From a bacterium (GTDB lineage Bacteria; SZUA-182; DTGQ01), in contig JAILZY010000084.1 of assembly GCA_023512255.1 (NCBI GenBank), forward strand, positions 1 to 14,260: a stretch of 14,260 nt of DNA, given 5' to 3'. Below the pieces are notes generated by a model. It made no database searches, had not been told where the DNA came from, and worked only from the letters and a program-made list of their open reading frames with translations. A program made the translations under genes and the position numbers. How positions within the stretch are numbered: position 1 is the stretch's first letter; every line of letters begins with the position of its first letter. Of the stretch, positions 8,068 to 14,204 are shown in pieces.

Positions 8068-8838
8068 TTATTCAAGGCCAAGAGTCAAGGTTATCCGATA
8101 GGTAGATTTATCGCACTCAGTCTTATCAGCAAAGGGCACCTCATGAGTGGCCGTAATAAGCCAGGGACCCTTAGAAGACAACTTTATCCGCGCCATTCCC
8201 TGAGCATCACTTTTAACCTCCTGTCCCCACTTGCCCTCATGCTGAAGAGCTGTTTCTTTATCAGTAGCGCTGACCTTGGCTCCGCTGAGCGGCTTGCCCT
8301 GATAGATCACTTTCAGCAGCAATTCATCCCCTACTTTCAGCTTGCCGAAATTTTCAGGCAGCGCAATTTCAAGCGGCAGATCGCCGGATTTAGAAGGAGC
8401 GCTAACCTTTGCGCCGACATTGATCAGCGCCTTGGCATTCATCGTAAATTGAAAACAAGAAATAGCGTCCGGCAGGGTTTTTTTGCTCCCCATCTTGCGA
8501 CTAGTGGGAGTATCCGAGACAAAGCCCGACTTCATTTTGATAATTACCTCATACAGACCTTCGGTGTTGGGTGAGAAGGCATATTTAGCCGAAGCCACTT
8601 TTTCAATCGGCAGCTCCTGCCCTTTGGGGGCGCGGATAAAAATCTTCTCAATACTTTCTTCACTCAACTCCTCGGTATGAGGGTATTTATGTCCAAAGCC
8701 AATGTCTACAGTAATCTTCTCTCCTACCCGTGGAGAATAATTGCTGGCACTTAGCCAGAGCATGTGTCCCTGAGCTGATGCTGATACCAAGCCTATTATC
8801 GCCAGAGTCATTAAAAGGGTTATCCAAGTCTTTTTCAT
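8068..8838 (-). CDS. Secreted DUF4198-family protein, probable nickel/cobalt uptake component
   Basis: This 256-aa protein has a clear Sec signal peptide (MKKT, then a hydrophobic core to about residue 18). An A-Q-G cleavage context would leave His25 as the first residue of the mature protein. That gives a possible N-terminal metal ligand, with further His at 50 and 54 (G-F-G-H-K-Y-P-H). The HMLW start, the two beta-sandwich segments and the late G-K-P-L-S-G-A-K-V and A-Q-G-x-A-x-I blocks match DUF4198. Members of that family are often found with nickel or cobalt transporters in Gram-negatives. ATG 8838 follows AAGGAGAAACCTG with good spacing. It is 123 nt behind the methylase-fold gene, and both proteins are predicted to be periplasmic. 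Metal specificity is inferred. Confidence 0.8.
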   Translation of the reverse strand: MKKTWITLLMTLAIIGLVSASAQGHMLWLSASNYSPRVGEKITVDIGFGHKYPHTEELSEESIEKIFIRAPKGQELPIEKVASAKYAFSPNTEGLYEVIIKMKSGFVSDTPTSRKMGSKKTLPDAISCFQFTMNAKALINVGAKVSAPSKSGDLPLEIALPENFGKLKVGDELLLKVIYQGKPLSGAKVSATDKETALQHEGKWGQEVKSDAQGMARIKLSSKGPWLITATHEVPFADKTECDKSTYRITLTLGLE

Positions 8839-8842
8839 CAGG

Positions 8843-8875
8843 TTTCTCCTTATTTGGTAATTTTCTCCTTATTGG
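8843..8875 (-). repeat. Duplicated Shine-Dalgarno segment before the DUF4198 gene
   Basis: The plus-strand segment ttctccttatttgg (about 8844-8857) is followed by a near copy, ttctccttattgg (about 8863-8875). On the minus strand this gives AAGGAGAA twice. Only the copy nearer the gene has usable spacing to ATG 8838. Confidence 0.6.
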
Positions 8876-8961
8876 TTTTATAGCTTCTTATTATGCTGTC
8901 CTCTCGCTAAAAAAGCGTGCAATTTGAGCGCCCCCCTTGTGTCCGCCCCTACAATCAGCTC

Positions 8962-9873
8962 TTATTTATCAGCCGTCTTATAACGGTTGGTTATAAAATC
9001 GCCGACATAGATCAGGTGTTCAAAGGGCAGTTTTTCTCCTTTCGTTTTTTCCAGAATCGTATCTAGCGTGCCCTGGATGATTTTCTCTTTCTCCCGATAG
9101 CCTGCATACAGCACGATAGCAATAGGGGTTTGCGGGGGGTAATGGGTCTTGAGCTTTTTCACTACCTTTTCAAGATCGAGAAACATGGTGAAAAAGACCA
9201 TTGTCGCCTGAGTGGCTGCAAGGTTTTCTATGCTGTCTAGGCCGCTATACTCCTCATTTCCGAATGAGGCGGTGAGAATAACCGAATGCGTTTTCTTACC
9301 TGAGGTAACGCCTTTTTTTAAGGCAGCATTAGCGGCATTAAAGCAGCTAATGCCAGGCACGATTTGCGGATTCAGGTCCTCAAAGGCTTCCATGTACCAC
9401 ATATTAGGCCCATAAATGGTCGGGTCTCCGCTGTCCAACACGGCTACGGTTTTTCCCTCACTGACGGCTTTGCGGATAATAGAGTTTATTTCATTAAATT
9501 CCTTAATCTTTTCTTCATAATTAAACCGCTTGTTCTTCTTTGCCTCTTCCGGGGATTTCCCATAGATGGCGAAAATGCCAAACCCAGGATCGTGAATTTC
9601 CTTCCCCTGAAGGAGAATGGGAAACCTATCCCGCATCTCTTTATCACAGAAAATGATATCCGCGTCCTTGATCACATTGACTGCCCGCAGGGTGATGTTG
9701 TCAGGATCGCCGCTTCCAACACTCACTAGATAAAGCTGCGGTCTTGAGCCTCCGCGAGCAGCAAAAGCATAGTTAGCTGCCCCTGCCAATAGGGCCACAA
9801 AAATCATCAGCATACCTACAATAACTTGAACTTGGCTAAATCTTTTGGTTCTTCTAGCTAATGAGCTCATCAT
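8962..9873 (-). CDS. Tetrapyrrole (corrin/porphyrin) methylase-fold protein with an N-terminal export signal
   Basis: This 303-aa protein has a catalytic fold typical of uroporphyrinogen/precorrin methyltransferases. Seen are the N-terminal loop V-G-S-G-D-P (52-57) preceding I-T-L-R-A, the L-D-S-G-D-P-T-I-Y-G signature (146-155), V-P-G-I-S (172-176) and a late Y-A-G-Y-R-E-K-E-K-I-I-Q-G-T-L segment (256-270). The last most resembles precorrin-4 C11 methylases (CobM/CbiF). The oddity is residues 1-38: R-R-T-K-R, then a long hydrophobic helix ending in A-F-A, a standard signal peptide or N-in/C-out anchor. The domain would therefore sit in the periplasm, where SAM is not expected. ATG 9873 follows AAGGAG with 6 nt spacing; the ATG at 9870 is a less likely alternative. 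It lies between the TonB receptor and DUF4198 genes. A non-catalytic tetrapyrrole-binding role is possible. Confidence 0.85.
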   Translation of the reverse strand: MMSSLARRTKRFSQVQVIVGMLMIFVALLAGAANYAFAARGGSRPQLYLVSVGSGDPDNITLRAVNVIKDADIIFCDKEMRDRFPILLQGKEIHDPGFGIFAIYGKSPEEAKKNKRFNYEEKIKEFNEINSIIRKAVSEGKTVAVLDSGDPTIYGPNMWYMEAFEDLNPQIVPGISCFNAANAALKKGVTSGKKTHSVILTASFGNEEYSGLDSIENLAATQATMVFFTMFLDLEKVVKKLKTHYPPQTPIAIVLYAGYREKEKIIQGTLDTILEKTKGEKLPFEHLIYVGDFITNRYKTADK

Positions 9874-9929
9874 GTCGATCTCCTTATCTTTAACACTATA
9901 CTCCCTTTTTCTCTTCTGAAAACATGTCT

Positions 9930-10007
9930 GCTAGTGAGGTAATAATCTCTGCTACTTGAGGTAATAAATAGATTAAAACCTGATTTTGTAGATTAAAACC
10001 CGATTTT
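9930..10007. repeat. Short tandem duplications after the TonB receptor gene
   Basis: A 17-bp segment, gattaaaaccYgatttt, occurs at 9971-9987 and again at 9991-10007 with one mismatch, a period of 20 bp. The second copy covers the last codons and stop of the receptor gene. Just beside it, tgaggtaataa occurs at 9935-9945 and 9957-9967, a period of 22 bp. Replication slippage at the gene end is the simplest explanation. Confidence 0.8.
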
Positions 10008-12146
10008 GGCCGATGCTCCGATAATCCTTCCAGGCATTGGGTAACCAAAGAGCTCTTCATACTGTTTATCAAAGAGATTTTCCGCATACAGGCCGATCTC
10101 ACCACGCTTGGCCACCTGTATCTTTAGCTCGATATCTGTGGTGGTATAGGAGTCAAGCTCTCTGAGCTTATTGTTGTTGATGGTCTCTTGCTCGCCTACA
10201 AACCTTATCCTGCCGCTGAAAGTCGCCCCTTGATAGGGAAGCTTCAGATCAAAGCCGGCCATGCCCTTCCACTCAGGCAGGTATTCGAGCTCATCGGTGA
10301 GTTTGGCCGTATCCATGATGTCGCCCTCTTTTTTGCTTGTCTGCCAAGTGATGTTTCCCCTAAGTGTCAGCCAACTCATGATTTCACCGGCTCCGTCGAT
10401 CGATCCTCCGGTAAGTTTCACTTGGTCGATGTTATAACATCCTCTCTTTCTATCAGGGCGGGAGTAACGCTTAATATAATCATCGATCTTATAATGATAA
10501 AGAGAAAGTCTGGTGTAGGCCTTTTGTGAAAAATCATGATTGAAAGCTAGCTCTAGGGCATCATTTTTTTCCATTTTTAAGGGGGTGGTATATAGCCCGT
10601 TCATATATCCTTCATACCACCACCAGGCATCGGGCGGTGAAGGGGTGAGATATTTTCTATAGATCGAGGCGGTAAGAGTGTCGCTGGCCGCAAGTTTGTA
10701 TGTGCCGGTGGCCGAGAGGCTCAAACCTTCCTCTTCTATGCTTTTTTCCACCCCCAATCCTTCTTCTGTGGCCTTATAGGTATCATAGCGGACACCTAGG
10801 GTAAGCAGGAGGCTTTCGGCTGCGGCCCAGTTATCCTGAACGTATCCTCCCCACAGATGACTTGTTTGGCCGCTGCTATTGGTAACCGCTCCCCTTGTGC
10901 CATACTTATAATCTACGTAATGAACTTCCTGGCCTCCAGTAGCGATTACCTTCCCTTCGATTCCAGCCAAAAGGTCGTGATTTTTATTAAATGGTAGGGA
11001 GAGCTCTCCTCCGCCGCCATATGACTTATCAGGCTTCACGGTTCGGTCAAAGACCAGTTTGCCATTCGGATAGGCAGGGTTTATCCAACTCGCCGAGTAA
11101 TTTTTCTCATCCCTCTGCTCGCGATTTTTGTAAGCCTTAAGCTCAAGCACGGCATTTTTAATCGGCTGTTTATAAGCAATATCGAGAAGATATTTTGTCT
11201 TCTCCCACTGAGCGCCTGGACCAGGAGTGGTTATATTACCCTGCCCAGGAGAGAAGCTCTCTCCAAGGGAGAGGGGATAGTCGGGATTTCTTTTTACTGA
11301 AAATTTTGGATCATCAGGATTATCAGATAGCCTATTCTGGATGGCAAAGCCGCGGTCTACATCGGTGTATTGAGCCCCTAAAGACAAGGTAGCTTCAGCC
11401 GGCATATCCAAATAAAGCTTAGTGGCATAATTTTGAGCTTCATAATCATTGTTCCACAGAAATTCATCCGCCTTCTGATAGCTTGCGGCCATGGAATATC
11501 CAAGCGGGCCAATCTTATAGGTATGGGTGATCCGATAATTTTGGCTGTAGCTGATATCCTCCCCTGCCCCATAGTTGCTATAAAATGAAAAGGTCGGTTT
11601 TTCGGTTGGTTTTTTGGTGATGACATTGATGACCCCACCTCCGGCATTATGGCCATATTTGACCACACTGCCGCCTTTCATAACCTCAATTCTTTCAATG
11701 TTATCCAGGGGGATAGTGCTCCAGTCGATGAAATAGCCGCCCTGCACTCCGGCAGCATTGATTGGCCGGCCATCAATATTCAGCATGATCCTGTTTCCTG
11801 AAAGCCCTCTGATCTTAAGGGTGTCGCTTGTGTCGCCAATCAAAGCCTTTCTGTTAATGTCTATCTCAGGCTCATACTTCAAAACCTCAGGAATGGTGGT
11901 ATTTTTCCCCTTATCAATGGTCTTCTCACCAACCACAGTTACCGAGGGCTCATAAGCTGCCTCATCTGTGACCACAATCTCGTCCAGGGTGAGATGTTTC
12001 ACCGGCTGCTCCTTCTGGCCAGTCTCTGAGGCCGGCTCACCAGCGAAAATTACTGAAGCAGGAATTGAAACCATAATCATGAGTAAGAATGCGGCTATAC
12101 TCAGAAATTTTTCCGATTTTCTAAACAAATTCAATAAGTTTTTCAT
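9993..12146 (-). CDS. TonB-dependent outer-membrane receptor
   Basis: The 717-aa length is normal for the family. The signal peptide covers about 1-35 (hydrophobic core 16-34, ending in F-A). A TonB box, LDEIVVTD, lies at 53-60. The plug domain runs roughly 62-180, with K-I-R-G-L-S-G-N-R-I, L-N-I-D-G-R-P-I-N, I-E-R-I-E-V-M-K-G-G-S-V-V-K-Y-G and G-G-V-I-N-V-I-T. The beta-barrel follows and ends in Phe717, with an N-L-F-D-K-Q-Y segment before it, as expected for outer-membrane insertion. It imports a ligand using the proton-motive force through TonB-ExbBD, none of which are in the window. The substrate is not readable from the sequence. Neighbouring CooT, DUF4198 and methylase-fold genes suggest nickel, cobalt or a metallo-tetrapyrrole. 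ATG 12146 follows AAGGAG with 8 nt spacing. Its own upstream region carries promoter-like and operator-like elements. Confidence 0.95.
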   Translation of the reverse strand: MKNLLNLFRKSEKFLSIAAFLLMIMVSIPASVIFAGEPASETGQKEQPVKHLTLDEIVVTDEAAYEPSVTVVGEKTIDKGKNTTIPEVLKYEPEIDINRKALIGDTSDTLKIRGLSGNRIMLNIDGRPINAAGVQGGYFIDWSTIPLDNIERIEVMKGGSVVKYGHNAGGGVINVITKKPTEKPTFSFYSNYGAGEDISYSQNYRITHTYKIGPLGYSMAASYQKADEFLWNNDYEAQNYATKLYLDMPAEATLSLGAQYTDVDRGFAIQNRLSDNPDDPKFSVKRNPDYPLSLGESFSPGQGNITTPGPGAQWEKTKYLLDIAYKQPIKNAVLELKAYKNREQRDEKNYSASWINPAYPNGKLVFDRTVKPDKSYGGGGELSLPFNKNHDLLAGIEGKVIATGGQEVHYVDYKYGTRGAVTNSSGQTSHLWGGYVQDNWAAAESLLLTLGVRYDTYKATEEGLGVEKSIEEEGLSLSATGTYKLAASDTLTASIYRKYLTPSPPDAWWWYEGYMNGLYTTPLKMEKNDALELAFNHDFSQKAYTRLSLYHYKIDDYIKRYSRPDRKRGCYNIDQVKLTGGSIDGAGEIMSWLTLRGNITWQTSKKEGDIMDTAKLTDELEYLPEWKGMAGFDLKLPYQGATFSGRIRFVGEQETINNNKLRELDSYTTTDIELKIQVAKRGEIGLYAENLFDKQYEELFGYPMPGRIIGASAKIGF

Positions 12147-12176
12147 ATCAGTATCTCCTTCCCATTACCTCCTTAT

Positions 12177-12194
12177 CCTGAATTTCTATTCAGG
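12177..12194 (-). promoter_or_regulatory. Small perfect hairpin just upstream of the TonB receptor ribosome binding site
   Basis: On the plus strand, cctgaat (12177-12183) pairs with attcagg (12188-12194) around a 4-nt loop. On the minus strand it lies directly before ATAAGGAGGTAATGGGAAGGAG, which contains two Shine-Dalgarno-like blocks. It could affect translation of the receptor mRNA. The effect is inferred from position. Confidence 0.45.
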
Positions 12195-12222
12195 TCTAAA
12201 GCCTTCATGGCTTTTTTGTCAA
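12195..12222 (-). promoter_or_regulatory. Candidate promoter for the TonB receptor with a dyad in its spacer
   Basis: A perfect TTGACA (-35) lies on the minus strand at 12217-12222. At 16-18 nt spacing the only -10 candidates are weak (for example TTTAGA at 12195-12200). The spacer contains the dyad AAAGCC-N5-GGCTTT (12198-12214). A good -35 with a poor -10 and a dyad between them suggests a regulated promoter, although the dyad could instead be an RNA hairpin. Confidence 0.4.
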
Positions 12223-12225
12223 TCT

Positions 12226-12243
12226 TTTAAGTCTAGTCTTAAA
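12226..12243. promoter_or_regulatory. 18-bp near-perfect palindrome next to the -35 element, candidate operator
   Basis: TTTAAGTCTAGTCTTAAA matches its reverse complement at 16 of 18 positions. It sits three bases upstream of the minus-strand TTGACA. The size and place fit a dimeric transcription-factor site. It is not a recognisable Fur or NikR box. Confidence 0.45.
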
Positions 12244-12247
12244 CTGT

Positions 12248-12309
12248 GATCTGATCCGAAATTTTTGCCTCTTCATGAGGCAATTTTTAATCTCAGCGAT
12301 CTGATCCGA
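12248..12309. repeat. 12-bp direct repeats flanking a stem-loop upstream of the TonB receptor
   Basis: The sequence gatctgatccga is repeated exactly at 12248-12259 and 12298-12309, 50 bp apart. Between them is a hairpin, ttgcctc (12265-12271) with gaggcaa (12277-12283) and loop ttcat. The spacing of about five helical turns would put two bound proteins on the same DNA face. Confidence 0.55.
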
Positions 12310-12338
12310 TAAGTCTTTTGGCGGCTATAAAAGGCATA

Positions 12339-12539
12339 TCAGCCGATTTCTGTTTTCTCTAAAAGGATCTTATGGTTAAGCAATGAGATATGTTTTATTT
12401 TACCTTGGATGATTTTTTGATCACCAAAGATATCAACAATCAACAATCTGCCGTCAGTTTCAGGGTGAATCATATCGACCGATTCCATAAAAAGCTCTTC
12501 ATGTCCCGCTATTTCAAGGTAGACATTTGCTTCGCACAT
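12339..12539 (-). CDS. cooT: CooT-family nickel-binding protein
   Basis: This 66-aa cytoplasmic protein has no signal peptide. The start M-C-E-A-N-V-Y is the family hallmark: in characterised CooT proteins Cys2 binds Ni(II) in a dimer of SH3-like domains. The remaining beta-rich pattern (ELFMESV, LLIVDIFGDQKIIQGKIKHISLLNHKI in part) fits a small SH3-like barrel of usual length. CooT is known as an accessory to maturation of nickel carbon monoxide dehydrogenase, but no CODH gene is in this window, so the role here is more probably general nickel handling or sensing. ATG 12539 is 18 nt after the DUF3842 stop, with a weak GAGGG upstream, so translation may be coupled to the gene before it. Confidence 0.8.
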   Translation of the reverse strand: MCEANVYLEIAGHEELFMESVDMIHPETDGRLLIVDIFGDQKIIQGKIKHISLLNHKILLEKTEIG

Positions 12540-12557
12540 GATACTTTACCCTCATCA

Positions 12558-12977
12558 TCAATCTCGATTCATCATTTCCTTAATCTTTTGAATAAGCTTA
12601 TCAGTCAAATGGGGCAGAGGCTCATATTGATAGCCTATCAGGGAGATATTCTCCATAGGGAGGGGGAGCAAGAACTTATAGGCCCTGCTATTGGCAATCG
12701 CCTCGGCCATCTTAGGCGTTAGCTCACCCAACATGGAATTAGGGATAATCACTTGAGCCGCTCCAACAATAATATCTACTCGACTGGCAACATAGCTGAT
12801 AGCATTTTCTCCAGAAGCCCCTCGATTAGCCTTGGCTTTCATCATAGCCGACGTAGCTAGAGAATTCGTGCCGAGGGCGATGATTTCCAGAGACTGCAAT
12901 TCCACCTCCTCTCTAATCCGCTTGACGATGTAACTTCCGATACCACCGCCATGACCATCGACCACTGCGATGACCAA
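12558..12977 (-). CDS. DUF3842-family protein with glycine-rich nucleotide-binding-like loop, TTG start
   Basis: This 139-aa soluble protein is recognised as DUF3842, whose function is unknown. It opens with a beta strand and a glycine-rich loop, V-V-D-G-H-G-G-G-I-G (5-14), reminiscent of a Rossmann-like fold. A strand-helix alternation follows, with A-L-G-T-N-S-L-A-T-S-A-M-M and V-D-I-I-V-G-A-A-Q-V-I-I. The start is a TTG at 12977, chosen because AAGGAGG lies 7 nt before it and the glycine loop begins immediately after. It is the first gene of the cluster, directly after the long leader, and is 18 nt upstream of cooT. The pairing suggests a shared nickel-related job, which is inference. Confidence 0.78.
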   Translation of the reverse strand: MVIAVVDGHGGGIGSYIVKRIREEVELQSLEIIALGTNSLATSAMMKAKANRGASGENAISYVASRVDIIVGAAQVIIPNSMLGELTPKMAEAIANSRAYKFLLPLPMENISLIGYQYEPLPHLTDKLIQKIKEMMNRD

Positions 12978-13417
12978 TAAAGTACCTCCTTATGATCGCA
13001 ACCGCAAGTTTTGAGGGTTTGATCAGCCCCCGAATTCTCCAGCCATAAAAGTAAACTCGCATCCTGCAAGGCGCTGCGATTTGTATAGGTTAGTTAAATG
13101 CGCCGGGTCATATTTTCTTGTCTTGCATTAAGCTGGGCCATATTCTTCATTGAATACGGCCCAGGGATATAAAATGATAATGGATCTTCTGCCCCGGCGG
13201 CAGAATCTTAGCCTTTCCCGAAAATAATTCCTGCCCGAAGCCTAGTGAAAAACAAAAAAAGCCATGAAAGCTTTTGCTTCGGATATTCCATCCGAAAAAA
13301 AGCCTTCATGGCTTCCATTATTATTCGATTATTATAACAATAGCCTTCCTTCTCCACCTCCAGTGGTGAAGAAGGTGACAACTCCTGATTTTTTTTCAAA
13401 AATATCTCATTTAGGTG
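12978..13417 (-). ncRNA. Long hairpin-rich leader RNA of the metal-acquisition locus
   Basis: From the promoter at 13424-13452 to the TTG at 12977 there are about 440 nt without a convincing gene. In transcript order the stems are: 13375-13348 (11 bp with one wobble), the long hairpin 13313-13260 followed by a U-tract, 13205-13187 (7-bp stem with 5-nt loop), and 13164-13133 (13-bp stem with one mismatch, 6-nt loop). I do not recognise a cobalamin, NiCo (czcD), fluoride, TPP or Moco aptamer. The layout of promoter, about 100 nt, then a terminator hairpin fits either an attenuated leader or a small RNA of about 165 nt. Confidence 0.5.
13247..13313 (-). terminator. Intrinsic terminator/attenuator hairpin in the leader
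   Basis: On the minus strand the arm complementary to 13290-13313 pairs with that complementary to 13260-13284 around a 5-nt loop, with only a few mismatches over about 24 positions. The stem is followed by a run read as TTTTTTTGTTTTT. There is no upstream minus-strand gene for it to end, so it would act on the leader transcript. The 5' arm also contains its own small hairpin (AAGCC-ATGAA-GGCTT), which is mutually exclusive with the long stem. Confidence 0.6.
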
Positions 13418-13423
13418 ATTAAA

Positions 13424-13452
13424 TTAATAACAGTATTCGCTGAAGTTGTCAA
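13424..13452 (-). promoter_or_regulatory. Sigma70-type promoter of the metal-acquisition locus
   Basis: On the minus strand, TTGACA (13447-13452) is separated by exactly 17 nt from TATTAA (13424-13429). A perfect -35 and optimal spacing make this the best promoter candidate in the window. Transcription would start near 13417. Confidence 0.7.
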
Positions 13453-13494
13453 GTGAGTTGTTTCACTTTTCCCAAAATAAATCGGAAACTAATC

Positions 13495-13523
13495 TTGACT
13501 TCCCCTTTATGTTAATATACATT
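13495..13523 (+). promoter_or_regulatory. Divergent promoter of the truncated glycosyltransferase gene
   Basis: TTGACT (13495-13500) is followed after 17 nt by TACATT (13518-13523), five and four matches to the sigma70 consensus. It lies about 80 nt before the ATG at 13605 and is divergent from the metal-locus promoter. Confidence 0.5.
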
Positions 13524-13604
13524 TAGACAAAAAACTATTATAAAAATGGTATCTTATAGAGTCTGGGTTTTCAATGCCTTCAAAGCTAGAGTCTAATCTC
13601 AACT

Positions 13605-14204
13605 ATGTCAAAAAAACAAAGAACAAAAAGTGAAGCCCTATCTAAAGGTACGCTCAAGAGATGGCCTATAAATGAATCTAATGTGGGTAAATTCATTGGT
13701 AACAAAACAGTCTTTGGGTTAGTTATTGTTGGAGCATTGGTAGGAATATTAGCCACGATCTCCATATTGTACCCAACCAAAACACTGGACTACCGGCAGA
13801 ACTTATATCCTCCATATTCCGAATCTCAAAAGCCAATAGTTTACCTCTCCCTGGCTTTAGTCCTTATCTTAAGCGGCTGTGCGCTCTATATTTCGGAAAT
13901 ATTTAACCGCTTCCAGGTTGTGGTCGAATACGTAGATAAACACAAAGGCATTGCTCTATCGGTTATTCTCATTATCTATTTTGTCTTCTGGCATCGGCTT
14001 TTTACGGCCCATTTTTGTCGAGATGACTATATGCATCTGGCCGCAGCCAGTGAGCGGATAAAAACGATCGCCGACTGGGGTAAAGCTTTCTTTCGACTTG
14101 ATGCCGTTGACCGCAACTTTCGGCCTTTATCTACCGATATCTATTTATCGGCTTGCCGAATGTTGTTTGGATACAGAGAATGGGCAGATGTTCCCCATGT
14201 TTAA
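13605..14204 (+). CDS. N-terminal fragment of a GT-C-type membrane glycosyltransferase, probably truncated
   Basis: This 199-aa protein has three hydrophobic helices at about 36-55, 77-97 and 114-132. They are followed by R-D-D-Y-M-H-L (139-145) and N-F-R-P-L-S (171-176). An acidic DD/DDY motif in the first outside loop and a later F-R-P-L motif are typical of polytopic GT-C glycosyltransferases of the O-mannosyltransferase/TMTC-like group, which use lipid-linked sugars. Those proteins normally have about 9-12 helices and 500 or more residues. Here the frame stops (VPHV, taa) just after the FRPL region, so most of the enzyme is missing. No Shine-Dalgarno is visible before ATG 13605. The fragment could reflect a rearrangement, a frameshift, or assembly error near 14170-14200. 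It is not obviously related to the metal locus. Confidence 0.55.
   Translation: MSKKQRTKSEALSKGTLKRWPINESNVGKFIGNKTVFGLVIVGALVGILATISILYPTKTLDYRQNLYPPYSESQKPIVYLSLALVLILSGCALYISEIFNRFQVVVEYVDKHKGIALSVILIIYFVFWHRLFTAHFCRDDYMHLAAASERIKTIADWGKAFFRLDAVDRNFRPLSTDIYLSACRMLFGYREWADVPHV

Noticed and set aside
7984-8574. A 196-codon plus-strand ORF opposite the DUF4198 gene
   Set aside because: It overlaps a well-supported gene with signal peptide and good ribosome binding site, and its product has no family features.
12147-12338. Cobalamin riboswitch before the TonB receptor, as is common for BtuB-type genes
   Set aside because: No B12-box-like conserved segments are visible on the minus strand, and the region of 192 nt is mostly small hairpins and repeats.
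13208-13399. A 63-codon minus-strand ORF in the leader
   Set aside because: It runs straight through the attenuator-like hairpin and its T-tract, starts at a TTG with weak ribosome binding, and has no recognisable domain. A leader peptide is not fully excluded.
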